Assembly (NCBI RefSeq): GCF_029689925.1
Contig: NZ_CP121445.1
Location: 5,688,501-5,752,500, forward strand
DNA length: 64,000 nt
Reading direction: 5' to 3'
From: Anaerocolumna sp. AGMB13025
GTDB taxonomy: Bacteria > Bacillota > Clostridia > Lachnospirales > Lachnospiraceae
Shown here piece after piece: positions 53,205-63,036 of the stretch. Numbering within the stretch: position 1 is the stretch's first letter; each line of letters starts with the position of its first letter. The position numbers and the translations under genes are program-made. Under the pieces are notes generated by a model. It was not told where the DNA came from and ran no database searches. It worked only from the letters and a program-made list of their open reading frames with translations.

Positions 53205-54623
53205 TTATTTACTTATTACGTTATCCTCTCCTACTGTCCGGGTTACATCCACGCCATAAGTTGCCATAGCATCCGCTGGACTGCTTCCGGATACTACCGA
53301 TTCAACCATCGTCTGGATATGAGTGGAAACCGCGGAATATTTGCTGTCTCTCGGTCTGAACGCAGCACCTTTTAAAAATTCTGTTGCTGTATTTATGAAA
53401 GGCATAGAAGCATATTTTTCATTGTCAACGATATCCGTCCTGGTTCCAATACTTCCCATGGAAACAAGGGCATCCACATATATTTCCGGCTCCATTAGAT
53501 GCTTAATAAATTCCATGGTTATAGCTTTATTCCTAGATTTGTACGGAATTGACCATGCCCAGCCCCCAGCCAGGGTAATGGTTCCTTTCCCATCGCCTTT
53601 TTCCGTCGGCATTGGTGCAAATCCTAAAACTTTACCATAATCAGGCCATGGAGAAGCCCCTATATCGATATAGTTACCCGTAATCCAATTACCGTCCAGG
53701 GATATTGCCAGCTTTCCCTGGGGGAGATATTCCCTGGCGGAAGTGTTACTAGCCTGACCGTTTAATACTTTTGATAAGGGCGGACCAAAATTATTTTGAT
53801 ATATATTTTCTAAGAAAGTTAAGGAATCTAAAATCCCCTGACTGGAAATGATCCATTTACCCGTAGTTTTATCCTGTAAGCGTTCACCGGTTCCATAAAG
53901 TAACATTTCATAAGTCTGCATGGAGGTTGCTTCACCTGTTGCAACTGCAGAGTTACACCAAAACGGTATTACATCCGGAACTTTTTCCTTAATCGTCTGA
54001 CAAGCCGACAGAATATCCTCCCAGGTCTTTGGTTCCCAGTTTTCAGACAGCCCCGCCTGTTTAAAGATCTCCTTGTTATACCACAACCCTCTGGTATCGG
54101 TATTATATGGTATACCATACACCTTCTTATCGTCTGCAATAACACCTTCTTTTAAGGATTCATAATAGGAACCATCATTCCACTCCGGATAATCTGTTAA
54201 GTAATTATCCAGTGCTGTCAGGTATCCTGCTTCAACATCAGTCGAAAGCTGAAAGGTATCCTCTGCCACCAGATCTGGTGCGGTTTCTTCTGATTGTAAG
54301 GAAAGAGCAATTTTAGCAAAATAATCACCTTCGGAAGTAGTGATAGGGGCAATATTTAATTCGCAGCTGTCCTTTTTGTCAAAACTCTCATAACCTGCCT
54401 GAAGCCATTTCCATAAGGAACCGTTTTCCCCCCGACCGTCATCTCGAAAGGTTACCGTAATAACACTTTTTACCGGCGTCACTTTACTTCCGTCCTTCTC
54501 CCCGAATTCAGCAGCCGTATCATTTGCTTCTTGGTCAGTGTCAACCTTATACCCTGATATTACACAAGCGGCGGATAAGGATATCAATATTACCGCCATC
54601 AACAAACTCAGTAACTTTTTCAT
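53205..54623 (-). CDS. extracellular sugar-binding lipoprotein (family 1)
   Basis: 472 residues. The signal peptide ends in LISLSAAC, a lipobox with Cys at about 20. Family 1 features include GYESFDKKDSCELNIAP, GIPYNTDTRGLWYNKEIF (sugar-contact loop) and GNWITGNYIDIG. It delivers a carbohydrate to the two CUT1 permeases downstream. The start at 54623 is an ATG after GGAGTG. It lies just after a sugar isomerase-like gene. Substrate unknown. Confidence 0.92.
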   Translation of the reverse strand: MKKLLSLLMAVILISLSAACVISGYKVDTDQEANDTAAEFGEKDGSKVTPVKSVITVTFRDDGRGENGSLWKWLQAGYESFDKKDSCELNIAPITTSEGDYFAKIALSLQSEETAPDLVAEDTFQLSTDVEAGYLTALDNYLTDYPEWNDGSYYESLKEGVIADDKKVYGIPYNTDTRGLWYNKEIFKQAGLSENWEPKTWEDILSACQTIKEKVPDVIPFWCNSAVATGEATSMQTYEMLLYGTGERLQDKTTGKWIISSQGILDSLTFLENIYQNNFGPPLSKVLNGQASNTSAREYLPQGKLAISLDGNWITGNYIDIGASPWPDYGKVLGFAPMPTEKGDGKGTITLAGGWAWSIPYKSRNKAITMEFIKHLMEPEIYVDALVSMGSIGTRTDIVDNEKYASMPFINTATEFLKGAAFRPRDSKYSAVSTHIQTMVESVVSGSSPADAMATYGVDVTRTVGEDNVISK

Positions 54624-54662
54624 AAATGATCCCACTCCTTTTTCCGAATAACCATTGGGGGG

Positions 54663-55538
54663 TTACCAAGGATTTGCTACAAAATCTCCTCCCCTGCACC
54701 ATTTTAAATAGTTAAGTCCATGAAGCTGGGCAGTCATCTCCCATTCACCCTGATAAATCGGATCATGATAACCTTCAATACAGATATCTCCGTCATAACC
54801 TCCCATATGCAGTATAGATATTACTTTGCGCCAGTCTGTATCACCAAATCCCGGGGTCCTGTCATATGCAAATTTCTCTGCACCAAATACACCCATACGG
54901 CGTACCACATCCCAGTCCACAGATGAGTCTTTACCATGTACATGAATTATTTTCTTAATCCATTGTTTCAACTGGGGAAGGGGATCAATTAACTGTGATA
55001 GCTGATGAGCCGGTTCCCATTGCAGACCCAGGCGGTCATCTGGTACTAAAGAAAACATCATCTCCCAGGCTTTTGGATTAAAACCTATATTACAGGTTGC
55101 CTTCTCCCAGGTTCCACCCATCGGACAGTTTTCAATTCCAATTTTAACGTCCTGATCAGCACCACGTTTCACCAGTTCACCAAATACTGTTCCGAATACA
55201 GGAATCGCTTCTTCAACCGGTCTTCCCTCCAGGGCACCGGCAAAGGTAGTAACTGTTTTCGCACCAAATAATCCAGCCGAATCAATGCAGTACTCTAAGG
55301 TTTTTTTATGCTCCTCATATTGAAGGGGATTACAGTAGTATCCAAGGCAGGATACTGTTACACCACTATCTCCTAGTATTTCCTTCACCTTTTTTGATAA
55401 TTCCAACAAATCCGCACCCTCTAATGACATATGGAAATTCAGGGAGACGGTTTCAAAACCTGCCTTTATTATGTGAGGAAGCCAGGTCTCTGCTGCAAAT
55501 CCCGGGATACAAGTTCCTATCTTAATTTGTTCCATCAT
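54663..55538 (-). CDS. sugar phosphate isomerase/epimerase-like TIM-barrel protein
   Basis: 291 residues of the xylose isomerase-like AP_endonuc_2 fold. Characteristic pieces are CIPGFAAETWLPHIIKAGFE at the start, the metal-site segments GIENCPMGG and LQWEPAHQLSQ, IIHVHGKDS and DICIEGYHDP. Such proteins isomerise or epimerise keto-sugars using a divalent metal. The first ATG lies 17 bases inside the upstream ATPase gene with AGGAGG just before it, so expression is coupled. It sits between the two transporters, suggesting it acts on their common substrate. Confidence 0.88.
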   Translation of the reverse strand: MMEQIKIGTCIPGFAAETWLPHIIKAGFETVSLNFHMSLEGADLLELSKKVKEILGDSGVTVSCLGYYCNPLQYEEHKKTLEYCIDSAGLFGAKTVTTFAGALEGRPVEEAIPVFGTVFGELVKRGADQDVKIGIENCPMGGTWEKATCNIGFNPKAWEMMFSLVPDDRLGLQWEPAHQLSQLIDPLPQLKQWIKKIIHVHGKDSSVDWDVVRRMGVFGAEKFAYDRTPGFGDTDWRKVISILHMGGYDGDICIEGYHDPIYQGEWEMTAQLHGLNYLKWCRGGDFVANPW

Positions 55539-56529
55539 TTCTTTCCTCCTTACTCAGTTCTCCATTTAAAGGATGGAAGCACAGCACTTTCCGCCCTGTG
55601 CCAAGTTCTTTCATCTCCGGTCTTGATTTTCGGCATTCTTCTGTGGCATATGCACAGCGGGGTGCAAACTTACAATAAGTAATTGCATATTCCTTATCTT
55701 CTGTGTCAGGCATAACCAGTTCCTGATTCCATTTTTCACCGACCCTTGGTACTGCATTCATCAAAAGCTCCGTATAGGGATGGGCAGGATTATCCATAAT
55801 TTCTTTTGCTCTGCCGTATTCAATCAGACACCCTCGATACAGCGTTGCAATATAGTCCGATACATAGTAAGCCGTAGAAAGATCATGAGTAACATAAATA
55901 AAGGAAACATTGTACTTATCTTTTAGTTCTTTAAATAAATTTACGATATTCATTTTCATAGATGCATCAATAGCAGCTACCGGTTCATCAGCTATAATAA
56001 GCTTCGGTCTGGTAATCAGTGCTCTGGCTATGGATACCCTCTGTAACTCACCCCCTGAAAACTGGGCCGGATACTTGCCCTTTACTACTTCTAATGACAT
56101 ACCGACGCTTTTTAAGATGTCATCTACAAGCCTTTCCGCTTCTTTATAGTTTTTTGCTATTTTCAGCCGGAGTGCCGTATTAAACAGATAGCTATCTACC
56201 GTCTTTCGCATGGAAAAAGATTCATAAGGGTTCTGAAATATAGGCTGTACATCCAATCGGAACTGAAAAGGATCATAGCCTTTACGGTCTTTATATGATT
56301 TTCCTGAAAGCAGGATATCTCCCTGTTCCGGGTCATGCAGACGCAATATCATCTTGCATAATGTAGATTTTCCGCAGCCGGACTCACCTACGATGGAAAG
56401 AATAACTGGTTTACCGGCATCAATATCAATATTGACCTCATCCACCGCAATAAGCCTTTTTTTACTAAGCATTCCACCGATTTGAAAGAATTTACTGACA
56501 TTTTTTATTTCCAGAAGTTTTTCCGCCAT
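55522..56529 (-). CDS. oligopeptide-type ABC transporter ATPase (DppF/OppF-like)
   Basis: 335 residues. Walker A is VGESGCGKSTLCK, the signature SGGELQRVSIARAL, Walker B LIIADEPVAAID and the switch VTHDLSTAY. The C-terminal extension (CKFAPRCAYATEECR, a Cys-containing OppF-type tail) is typical of the family. It is the second ATPase of the five-gene importer. Start at 56529 with GAGGTG. Confidence 0.93.
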   Translation of the reverse strand: MAEKLLEIKNVSKFFQIGGMLSKKRLIAVDEVNIDIDAGKPVILSIVGESGCGKSTLCKMILRLHDPEQGDILLSGKSYKDRKGYDPFQFRLDVQPIFQNPYESFSMRKTVDSYLFNTALRLKIAKNYKEAERLVDDILKSVGMSLEVVKGKYPAQFSGGELQRVSIARALITRPKLIIADEPVAAIDASMKMNIVNLFKELKDKYNVSFIYVTHDLSTAYYVSDYIATLYRGCLIEYGRAKEIMDNPAHPYTELLMNAVPRVGEKWNQELVMPDTEDKEYAITYCKFAPRCAYATEECRKSRPEMKELGTGRKVLCFHPLNGELSKEERNDGTN

Positions 56530-56530
56530 C

Positions 56531-57502
56531 TTACACCACCTCACTGTTTAGTAAATGACAGGCTGCATAACGCCCCTGTTCCACTTCACGAAACTTTGGT
56601 ACCAGTTCTTTGCACTTATTCGTTGCCTTGGGACACCGGGGTGCAAACCTGCAGCCGGGAGGCGGATTGGTAAGTGCCGGGGGTCTTCCCGGTATTCCAG
56701 TTTTCTGACTCTTGTCACCGACTCTTGGAAGAGCTCCTACTAACATTTTTGTATAAGGATGAATGGGTTTTTCAAAGATATCAACGGTTTTTCCAAGCTC
56801 AATCATACTGCCCGAATACATAATTCCCATACGGTCTGTTACCTGATAATGTACACCCATATCATGGCTTACTATGACCATCGTATTCTTTAACTGCTTT
56901 TGCAGACGCATAAGCATCATAAGAATACCTCGTTGCACCACTACATCAAGAGCGGTAGTCGGCTCATCTGCCAGCACTACATTGGGCGACATAAACGTAG
57001 CCAGGGCTATAATAACACGCTGTCTCATTCCTCCGGAAAGCTGGAACGGATATGCCTTTAATAAATCCGAGGAGAGGCTTAACTCTTCTAAATAAGCCCC
57101 AACTCTCTTTAAGGTCTGTTCCTTCGTTTCTTTCTTTCTATCTGATTTCGGAATAGAATCCAGAAACTGGTTTTTAAGAGGAACGATGGGATTTAATACG
57201 CTCTGAGCCGCCTGGGGCACATAGGAAATATTATTCCACCAGTTTTTTCTGATTTCACCGGTTTCGTAGGAAAAATCTTTTCCTTCTTTCTGCCCGCTTA
57301 AAATAAGCTTACCTGAATCTACTACCAGAGGAAACTCAATTATATCATACAATGCTTTTAAAAGGGTGGTTTTTCCACAGCCTGATTCACCGGCTATACC
57401 AAAAATTTCATTATCAAATATTTCAAAATCCACATCATTAATAACATGAACCGGTCCGTCTATGGTGGTATACGAAGTGGATAAATGGTCTATTTTTATC
57501 AT
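56531..57502 (-). CDS. oligopeptide-type ABC transporter ATPase (DppD/OppD-like)
   Basis: 323 residues. Walker A is AGESGCGKTTLLK, the signature LSGGMRQRVIIALA, Walker B VVLADEPTTALD, and the switch VSHDMGVHY. The C-terminal PPGCRFAPRCPKATNKCKEL segment is the family's extra domain with Cys ligands. It pairs with the DppF-like ATPase one base downstream. Confidence 0.93.
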   Translation of the reverse strand: MIKIDHLSTSYTTIDGPVHVINDVDFEIFDNEIFGIAGESGCGKTTLLKALYDIIEFPLVVDSGKLILSGQKEGKDFSYETGEIRKNWWNNISYVPQAAQSVLNPIVPLKNQFLDSIPKSDRKKETKEQTLKRVGAYLEELSLSSDLLKAYPFQLSGGMRQRVIIALATFMSPNVVLADEPTTALDVVVQRGILMMLMRLQKQLKNTMVIVSHDMGVHYQVTDRMGIMYSGSMIELGKTVDIFEKPIHPYTKMLVGALPRVGDKSQKTGIPGRPPALTNPPPGCRFAPRCPKATNKCKELVPKFREVEQGRYAACHLLNSEVV

Positions 57503-57505
57503 TGC

Positions 57506-58354
57506 TTATCTACCTCTCTTCTTTGATAAATAATCATTATAGCCTGTTATCAGAAGGAACAGTCCGATAAACATTACAGCCGTAGCAACTATCGGAGAAC
57601 CTATCCAGAACCATTGCTTCGTAAAGATCGCATTACGGTCTCTTGCCCACTGGATCATATTGCCCAGGGAGATTAAATTGCCCGGGGACAGACCTAACAC
57701 TGCAAGACTGGATTCAGACGCTATGGCAGCCAGTGTAGCATTCATGAAGTTGGAGAGAGACCAGGTAAGAGCATAGGGTAATATCTCGGTTACAACAACC
57801 TGAATGGTACCTTCACCGGAAAACCAAGCGGTGTGGATAAAATCCCGTTCCCGCATAGACAATGCCATAGAACGGATCTGACGGCTGGGCCAGGCCCAGG
57901 CAAACATAGCCAGTACCAGTGCCATTAAAATTACCGTAGAAGTTCCTTTCATAAAAGAGGTCATTAATATAAGTATAGGAAGGGAAGGTATTACAATAAA
58001 CGTATCGGTAACAACTGTTAATACCCGGTCCAGTAACCCTCCTGAAAATCCAGCCAGGAGTCCGATAAACACACCGGCAACGGTACCGATCGTAGCCACA
58101 ATTAGACCAATCAGCAGTGAATTATGTATCGCTTCAATCAGCAGCCATAAAACATCCTGCCCCATACTTGTAGTTCCCAGCCAGTGTTCTTTGGAAGGGC
58201 CTAACTTACTCGGATAAGAATTAAAGGTAAAGGGATTAATATGGGGGGAGAAGTATATAACAAATCCAACCACCAGAAAAAACGCAGTCATAATGAAGCC
58301 TATTTTAAAACCAAAATTCGTATTTTTCCAAAACTTTTTCATTTTTTTCAACAT
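57506..58354 (-). CDS. oligopeptide-type ABC permease (DppC-like)
   Basis: 282 residues. A cytoplasmic N-terminus (MLKKMKKFWKNTNFGFK) leads to a first helix, then the Opp/Dpp permease core with about five helices (HWLGTTSMGQDVLWLLIEA, typical of DppC). The cytoplasmic loop ASESSLAVLGLSPGN is the ATPase contact. The start at 58354 has AGGAGGTG; the longer frame overlaps the upstream permease. Confidence 0.9.
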   Translation of the reverse strand: MLKKMKKFWKNTNFGFKIGFIMTAFFLVVGFVIYFSPHINPFTFNSYPSKLGPSKEHWLGTTSMGQDVLWLLIEAIHNSLLIGLIVATIGTVAGVFIGLLAGFSGGLLDRVLTVVTDTFIVIPSLPILILMTSFMKGTSTVILMALVLAMFAWAWPSRQIRSMALSMRERDFIHTAWFSGEGTIQVVVTEILPYALTWSLSNFMNATLAAIASESSLAVLGLSPGNLISLGNMIQWARDRNAIFTKQWFWIGSPIVATAVMFIGLFLLITGYNDYLSKKRGR

Positions 58355-58368
58355 TCCACCTCCTGGCC

Positions 58369-59367
58369 TTAACTGTATCGGATACGCGGATCGATAAACG
58401 GATAAATCAGATCCACAATCAACGTTGCAGTGGATATTGCCACGATAGAAATTGTGATGCATCCAAGTATCATATTATAGTCCGACATCAGGATAGCCTT
58501 TTGTACCAGAGAACCAACACCGGGATATCCAAATACGATCTCTGTCATAATAGAACCGCCGAATACGCCGCCAAGACTCATAGCCAGAGCGGTTACCTGG
58601 GTCAGTATGGAATTTCTGAATACATAACCTAAGCCGATGGTGCCTTCGGAAAGTCCTCTATAACGTGCAAAAAGGACAAAGTCTTCTTCTGAAGTTGTAC
58701 CTGCAAGGGATTTCATGGATATGATCCACCAGCCGGTACCTACTAAGAGCATGGACAAAGCCGGAAGAATAGAAGCTTTGAGAAGGGAAGCGAACAGAAC
58801 TGCAAAATTACCCTGGGTGTTTATGGTAGCCTGAATCGGGAACCACCCCAAAACAAATGCAAATACAATCTGCAATATCAGAGCTATAATAAAATAAGGA
58901 ACAGGATAAATGCATATTGCTATCCCCTCTAAAATTTTGGAGGATAACTTATTTTTTCTAAAACCGGCTAAAAGCCCAATGATATTACCAATAATCCAGG
59001 CTATAACAGTAGTCGTCAGAGAAAGGAAAAGCGTATATGGCAAATACATTCCGATGATATCTCCAACCGGAGTAGGATAACTCATAAGAGAGGGTCCGAA
59101 ATTAAAATGCAGCAACCCATTCCAAAGAAAAGTGCCGTATTGCTCAAGCAGAGAGCCTTCAAGACCAAATTGCACCCGAAGCTGTGAACGAAGTGCATCC
59201 ATTTGTGCTGGATCCATCTGACCAGAACGTGACTGAATCTGACCAATCATATTCTCAACGGGATCGGATGGAAACATACGTGGAATAAAAAATATAAAAG
59301 TAATACCAATCCATACAGTCAATATATAGGTTAAAAACCTAAGACCGAAATATTTGCGAAATTTCAA
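58369..59367 (-). CDS. oligopeptide-type ABC permease (DppB-like)
   Basis: 332 residues. The N-terminus has the DppB/OppB pattern (LTYILTVWIGITFIFFIPRM) followed by a large loop (about 40-105) and five more helices; the ATPase contact is VFGYPGVGSLVQKAILMSDY. The start is probably TTG at 59367, 8 bases after AGGAG; a GTG three codons earlier touches that site. Gene order DppB-C-D-F is standard. Confidence 0.9.
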   Translation of the reverse strand: MKFRKYFGLRFLTYILTVWIGITFIFFIPRMFPSDPVENMIGQIQSRSGQMDPAQMDALRSQLRVQFGLEGSLLEQYGTFLWNGLLHFNFGPSLMSYPTPVGDIIGMYLPYTLFLSLTTTVIAWIIGNIIGLLAGFRKNKLSSKILEGIAICIYPVPYFIIALILQIVFAFVLGWFPIQATINTQGNFAVLFASLLKASILPALSMLLVGTGWWIISMKSLAGTTSEEDFVLFARYRGLSEGTIGLGYVFRNSILTQVTALAMSLGGVFGGSIMTEIVFGYPGVGSLVQKAILMSDYNMILGCITISIVAISTATLIVDLIYPFIDPRIRYS

Positions 59368-59415
59368 CGGTTTCACTCCTTTTTTAATTCGTGATTATTT
59401 GTCTGAATGCTGATA

Positions 59416-59440
59416 CTGCCCGGTGGGTGCCACCAGGCAG
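59416..59440 (-). terminator. intercistronic hairpin after the family 5 binding protein gene
   Basis: CTGCCCGGTGG pairs with CCACCAGGCAG (with one internal mismatch) in the gap between binding protein and permease. No T-run. It probably protects the binding-protein mRNA. Confidence 0.55.
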
Positions 59441-59483
59441 TAAAAGCTTTATATTGTAGGAACTTTTATACTGTACGTTCTTT

Positions 59484-61475
59484 TTATTGAACCGGTGAAA
59501 TCTCTGTTGTTATATATTTAAAGCAGCTCCACCACCACCATGGGCCATTATAAGGATTCTCAGAGTTAGGATAATTATTCCAGTAGGTACTGTTTGTCGG
59601 AACGAACTTAACGCCTGAGTGGAAACCAATAAAAGGAAGTTCTTCTATGGAAATCTTAAAGAATTCCTGACCCAGTTCATAGGATTTCGGGTCATCCGGT
59701 GAAAGTTTTGCTAACTCATGAATGATTTCAGTCGCTCTGGTATTATTCCAGCGTGTTCCCTGACCGGAACCTTTCTCTCCCATCGGAACGATAAGGTCCG
59801 CATCCCAACCATTGATCTGTGAATAAATATCTTTGGTTATGAAACCAGTAGGCCAATATCCGGCAATATCATAATTACCTGTTTGACCATTGGTATCCCA
59901 GGTAGCGCTGGATTCACTTACTAGATTAATTTTAAAACCAAATTTGGTAAGCTGATCATAAGCCGCCTGAACACCACGTCCAGCCTGAGCTTCCGTATCT
60001 GCTAAATAAGTCATATTGAAGGTAAACGGTTTTCCATTAAAATACCAGCCGTCTGCTTTTTTCTCAAGACCGGCTTTCACGAAGAGTTTCTCTGCTGCTG
60101 CGGGATCGTATTTCCAACAGCCTACACCAAACATATCAACAAGTGCATCATGATCGGTTGGTATACTATATCCTTTCCCTTTCAGTACTTCTGCCATTCG
60201 ATCAGCATAGCCTTCATCAAAAGGTTTCACCGTAGTACCATCACCTAAGTCAAGTGAAAAATCTTCTAACCAGGGAAGCAGAGGTTTTACATACAGCTCC
60301 TGTGCAGCACTTGTATTTGTAAGAATTGGGAATGGTGATGCACGGCCAACACCGTTAAATATGTTCTGTGATATCTCATCGAAATTCATCGCAAGTGCAA
60401 TACCCCAGCGGAAATCTTTATTGTCAAAAGGAGCCCCTTTACCCATAGAGAATGCTAAACCTTTTGAACATGGGTCATCACTAGTAGCATATGGGAAGTC
60501 TTTGTACCAGCATGCAATATTGGGATTCTGTGCTGTCATAGCTTCTAACATTTCCGGTGATACTTCACAAAGAATATCAACTTCATTACTGATAAGACTC
60601 ATCTGACGGGTTGTATCATCGCCTAGATTTCTGAACCATACGTATTTTGCTTTTGGTTCTTTTCCGGTTACAACGCCAACGGTACTGTCTTTCCAGTCTT
60701 CACGGCGTTCATACAGAATCCATTTTCCTAATTCGTCATATGCTTTTACGGTATATGGTCCTGCAACAACTGGTTCGGAATCTTTAAATTGGGTAACATC
60801 TGCCTGTTTTGAATAGATATGTTCCGGAACGATTCTTAAATCATTTCCCCAGATTGTAACACCAAATCTCTGTGCTAAACGAGGGAAAGACTCCTTGGTA
60901 ACAATCTTAACGGTATAATCATCTACTTTTTCAACAGATTTAAATACCTGATTGTAATATGCATTCTGGGTGATACCAGGGTTAGTCATAATCATGTTAA
61001 ATGTAAACACAACGTCATCAGCATTTAAGTCTTCCCCATCAGACCACTTAATACCTTGGCGAATCTTAACCGTATGCTCGGTAAAATCTGCATTTGATAC
61101 GGGCATGCCATCTGCAACCTCGCCGAACTGTTCACCTTTTACCGTATCGATTTCCCACATCATAGCGGACATCAGCTGATGAATACCAAATCCCATAGAA
61201 GTCCCCTGCATATAGGAATTGAATTGTCCTGGTGTGTCAGTAGGTGACTGGCATTCAACAATAAGTGTTTCATTTCTGGGTGTTCCAACTTCCGTCATCT
61301 CTCCCGATGCCGTAGGCTCAGCCTTTGTATCTGTACCAGCCTCTGTCTTTTTAGTTGTACCACCTGTCTCCGACCCCGTGGTTTTATCCTTTGAACCGCC
61401 GCAGCCGGTAAGCATGACCGCTACAAGCACAAAAGATACAACGTACGCAAATAGTTTGCGTAATACCTTCTTCAT
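59484..61475 (-). CDS. extracellular solute-binding protein, family 5 (peptide/oligosaccharide type)
   Basis: 663 residues. The lipobox is VMLTGCGG with Cys at about 25, followed by a Thr/Glu-rich linker. The SBP family 5 pattern is clear (HTVKIRQGIKWSDGEDLNAD, near 135-155, and FNGKPFTFNMTYLAD later). This family usually binds oligopeptides, but in clostridia and Thermotogae it also binds oligosaccharides; the neighbouring isomerase and CUT1 genes favour a sugar. The aromatic C-terminal part (PNSENPYNGPWWWWSCFKY) fits sugar stacking. Confidence 0.92.
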   Translation of the reverse strand: MKKVLRKLFAYVVSFVLVAVMLTGCGGSKDKTTGSETGGTTKKTEAGTDTKAEPTASGEMTEVGTPRNETLIVECQSPTDTPGQFNSYMQGTSMGFGIHQLMSAMMWEIDTVKGEQFGEVADGMPVSNADFTEHTVKIRQGIKWSDGEDLNADDVVFTFNMIMTNPGITQNAYYNQVFKSVEKVDDYTVKIVTKESFPRLAQRFGVTIWGNDLRIVPEHIYSKQADVTQFKDSEPVVAGPYTVKAYDELGKWILYERREDWKDSTVGVVTGKEPKAKYVWFRNLGDDTTRQMSLISNEVDILCEVSPEMLEAMTAQNPNIACWYKDFPYATSDDPCSKGLAFSMGKGAPFDNKDFRWGIALAMNFDEISQNIFNGVGRASPFPILTNTSAAQELYVKPLLPWLEDFSLDLGDGTTVKPFDEGYADRMAEVLKGKGYSIPTDHDALVDMFGVGCWKYDPAAAEKLFVKAGLEKKADGWYFNGKPFTFNMTYLADTEAQAGRGVQAAYDQLTKFGFKINLVSESSATWDTNGQTGNYDIAGYWPTGFITKDIYSQINGWDADLIVPMGEKGSGQGTRWNNTRATEIIHELAKLSPDDPKSYELGQEFFKISIEELPFIGFHSGVKFVPTNSTYWNNYPNSENPYNGPWWWWSCFKYITTEISPVQ

Positions 61476-61770
61476 ATAAAGCCTCCTTTAATAGAATGAA
61501 TCTATTTGTTACAATTCCATCTTAACACTTCTGGATTTTCGCAGAAATTCTAAATTTTTAATAAAGGAGTAAATTATTAACCTTACTTTATATGACTTTT
61601 TTCGAGGTGTGTTTTAAGACATACAACTGAGTTTGTCCTCAATTTCTAAGTTAATTATTTTTATAACTGGAGATTGCTGCAAAATCAAGGACAAAATACC
61701 TGGGAAAAAATATACCCAGGTTCCGTGTCCTGCAGTTTGCAGCTGCCCCGTTCGTAATTTTCTTCGTGCC
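61476..61770. other. promoter region of the transport operon
   Basis: Between the regulator pair and the family 5 binding protein. It contains the terminator at 61698-61721 and must hold the operon promoter. No clear promoter boxes or operator dyads were identified. Confidence 0.45.
61698..61721 (-). terminator. terminator of the regulator pair
   Basis: ACCTGGG pairs with CCCAGGT around an A/T loop, followed on the minus strand by ATTTTGTCC. It separates the regulator pair from the transport operon. Confidence 0.6.
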
Positions 61771-63036
61771 TTAATTATCTATTATAGCTATCCGCACCTT
61801 ATCCTGCATGGTATCTGCTATACTGTGGATAGAAGGATTCGATTCACTGATTAATTGATATACCCCCTCGGAAATAGCGGCAGAAATGTCAAACCAGGAG
61901 TTTAAAGAACTCTTGGCTATCCCATGCTCTCTCTGTTTTTGAATAAACTCTTTACTGATAACATATCCGTCATCACTAAAATCATAGTCTACATCTACTT
62001 GTACCGGTATGGTTTCCGTATCTTTTGCAATCTGTTTTACTATATCTTTTTGGGTAATATAGTTTAAGAATTTTATGGAAGCGGTATAATCTGCAGTTAT
62101 GGAGATTCCAATATTCTTACCATGGAACATATAATTTTCTTTCTTCTCATAGGGAACTGCTGCAACACCTATTTCAAAATCAATGTTACTAGTCTTTAAA
62201 ACAGATAAAGTACTGAGATTATTTATCATCATAGCAATTTCGCTGTCTATAAACTTATTGGTTAAATCCAGTTGATTCCAGTTAATACATTCCATGGGAA
62301 TCAGCTTGTTCTTTTTCAGATAACTAAGGAGTTCAAATACTTTCATTCCGCCTTCCCCATTAATTTCCCGAATGGTACCGCCGGTTGAATAGAGCAGCTG
62401 GAGGAAAAGAGCCGTTACTTCCTCTGGCTGTCTGGCACCGATTCCGATTCCGCTGATACCAAATTCCTGAACTTTTCTGGCGGTAGTTTTTAAGTCCTCC
62501 CAGTTCTGCGGAACGGTAACATTATTTTTTTTAAATAAATTCTTATTCCATATCAGTACATAAGGGTCGCAGGTAAACGGTATTCCATAATATTTACCGT
62601 CACTTCTGGTATTGTTCCATTGCTCTAAATAATAATGGGACGTTTTAGAGGTCTCATTTACATAAGCACTAATATCTCTGAGCACACTTAGGTTAATCAG
62701 TGCAGGCATAATGGAATTGTCGCATATAATAAGATCCGCTAACTGGTCCTGATCCAAATTCATGCAGATTTCTTTTTTAAAATCATTTTTAGATATAAAA
62801 TCGATTTCTACCTTGGGATTGCCTGCAATCTCAGAGTACTGCCTGGCTATACTATTAAGCATCTTGCAATTGGCTGTAGTTTCATATGGAGCCAGAATCC
62901 GTAACACTTTCTTTTCTGTAACCGGTTCGGTTGTCCTTGACTTACTTAAACTATCCCTGTAATAATTACCGGCAATTAGAAATAAGACAAAAATTACCCC
63001 CACCGATAAAACCGCAGTTATACGAAACAGCTTCAT
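61771..63036 (-). CDS. membrane-anchored solute-binding protein, family 1, coupled to the AraC gene
   Basis: 421 residues. A single hydrophobic segment (LSVGVIFVLFLIAGNYY) near the start has no lipobox Cys, so it is an uncleaved anchor or an unusual signal peptide. The rest is a family 1 binding-protein fold (VLRILAPYETTANCKMLNSI, YYGIPFTCDPYVLIWNKNLF). It begins directly after the stop codon of the AraC regulator with a shared AAGGTG site. An anchored sugar sensor serving that regulator is one possibility. Confidence 0.8.
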   Translation of the reverse strand: MKLFRITAVLSVGVIFVLFLIAGNYYRDSLSKSRTTEPVTEKKVLRILAPYETTANCKMLNSIARQYSEIAGNPKVEIDFISKNDFKKEICMNLDQDQLADLIICDNSIMPALINLSVLRDISAYVNETSKTSHYYLEQWNNTRSDGKYYGIPFTCDPYVLIWNKNLFKKNNVTVPQNWEDLKTTARKVQEFGISGIGIGARQPEEVTALFLQLLYSTGGTIREINGEGGMKVFELLSYLKKNKLIPMECINWNQLDLTNKFIDSEIAMMINNLSTLSVLKTSNIDFEIGVAAVPYEKKENYMFHGKNIGISITADYTASIKFLNYITQKDIVKQIAKDTETIPVQVDVDYDFSDDGYVISKEFIQKQREHGIAKSSLNSWFDISAAISEGVYQLISESNPSIHSIADTMQDKVRIAIIDN

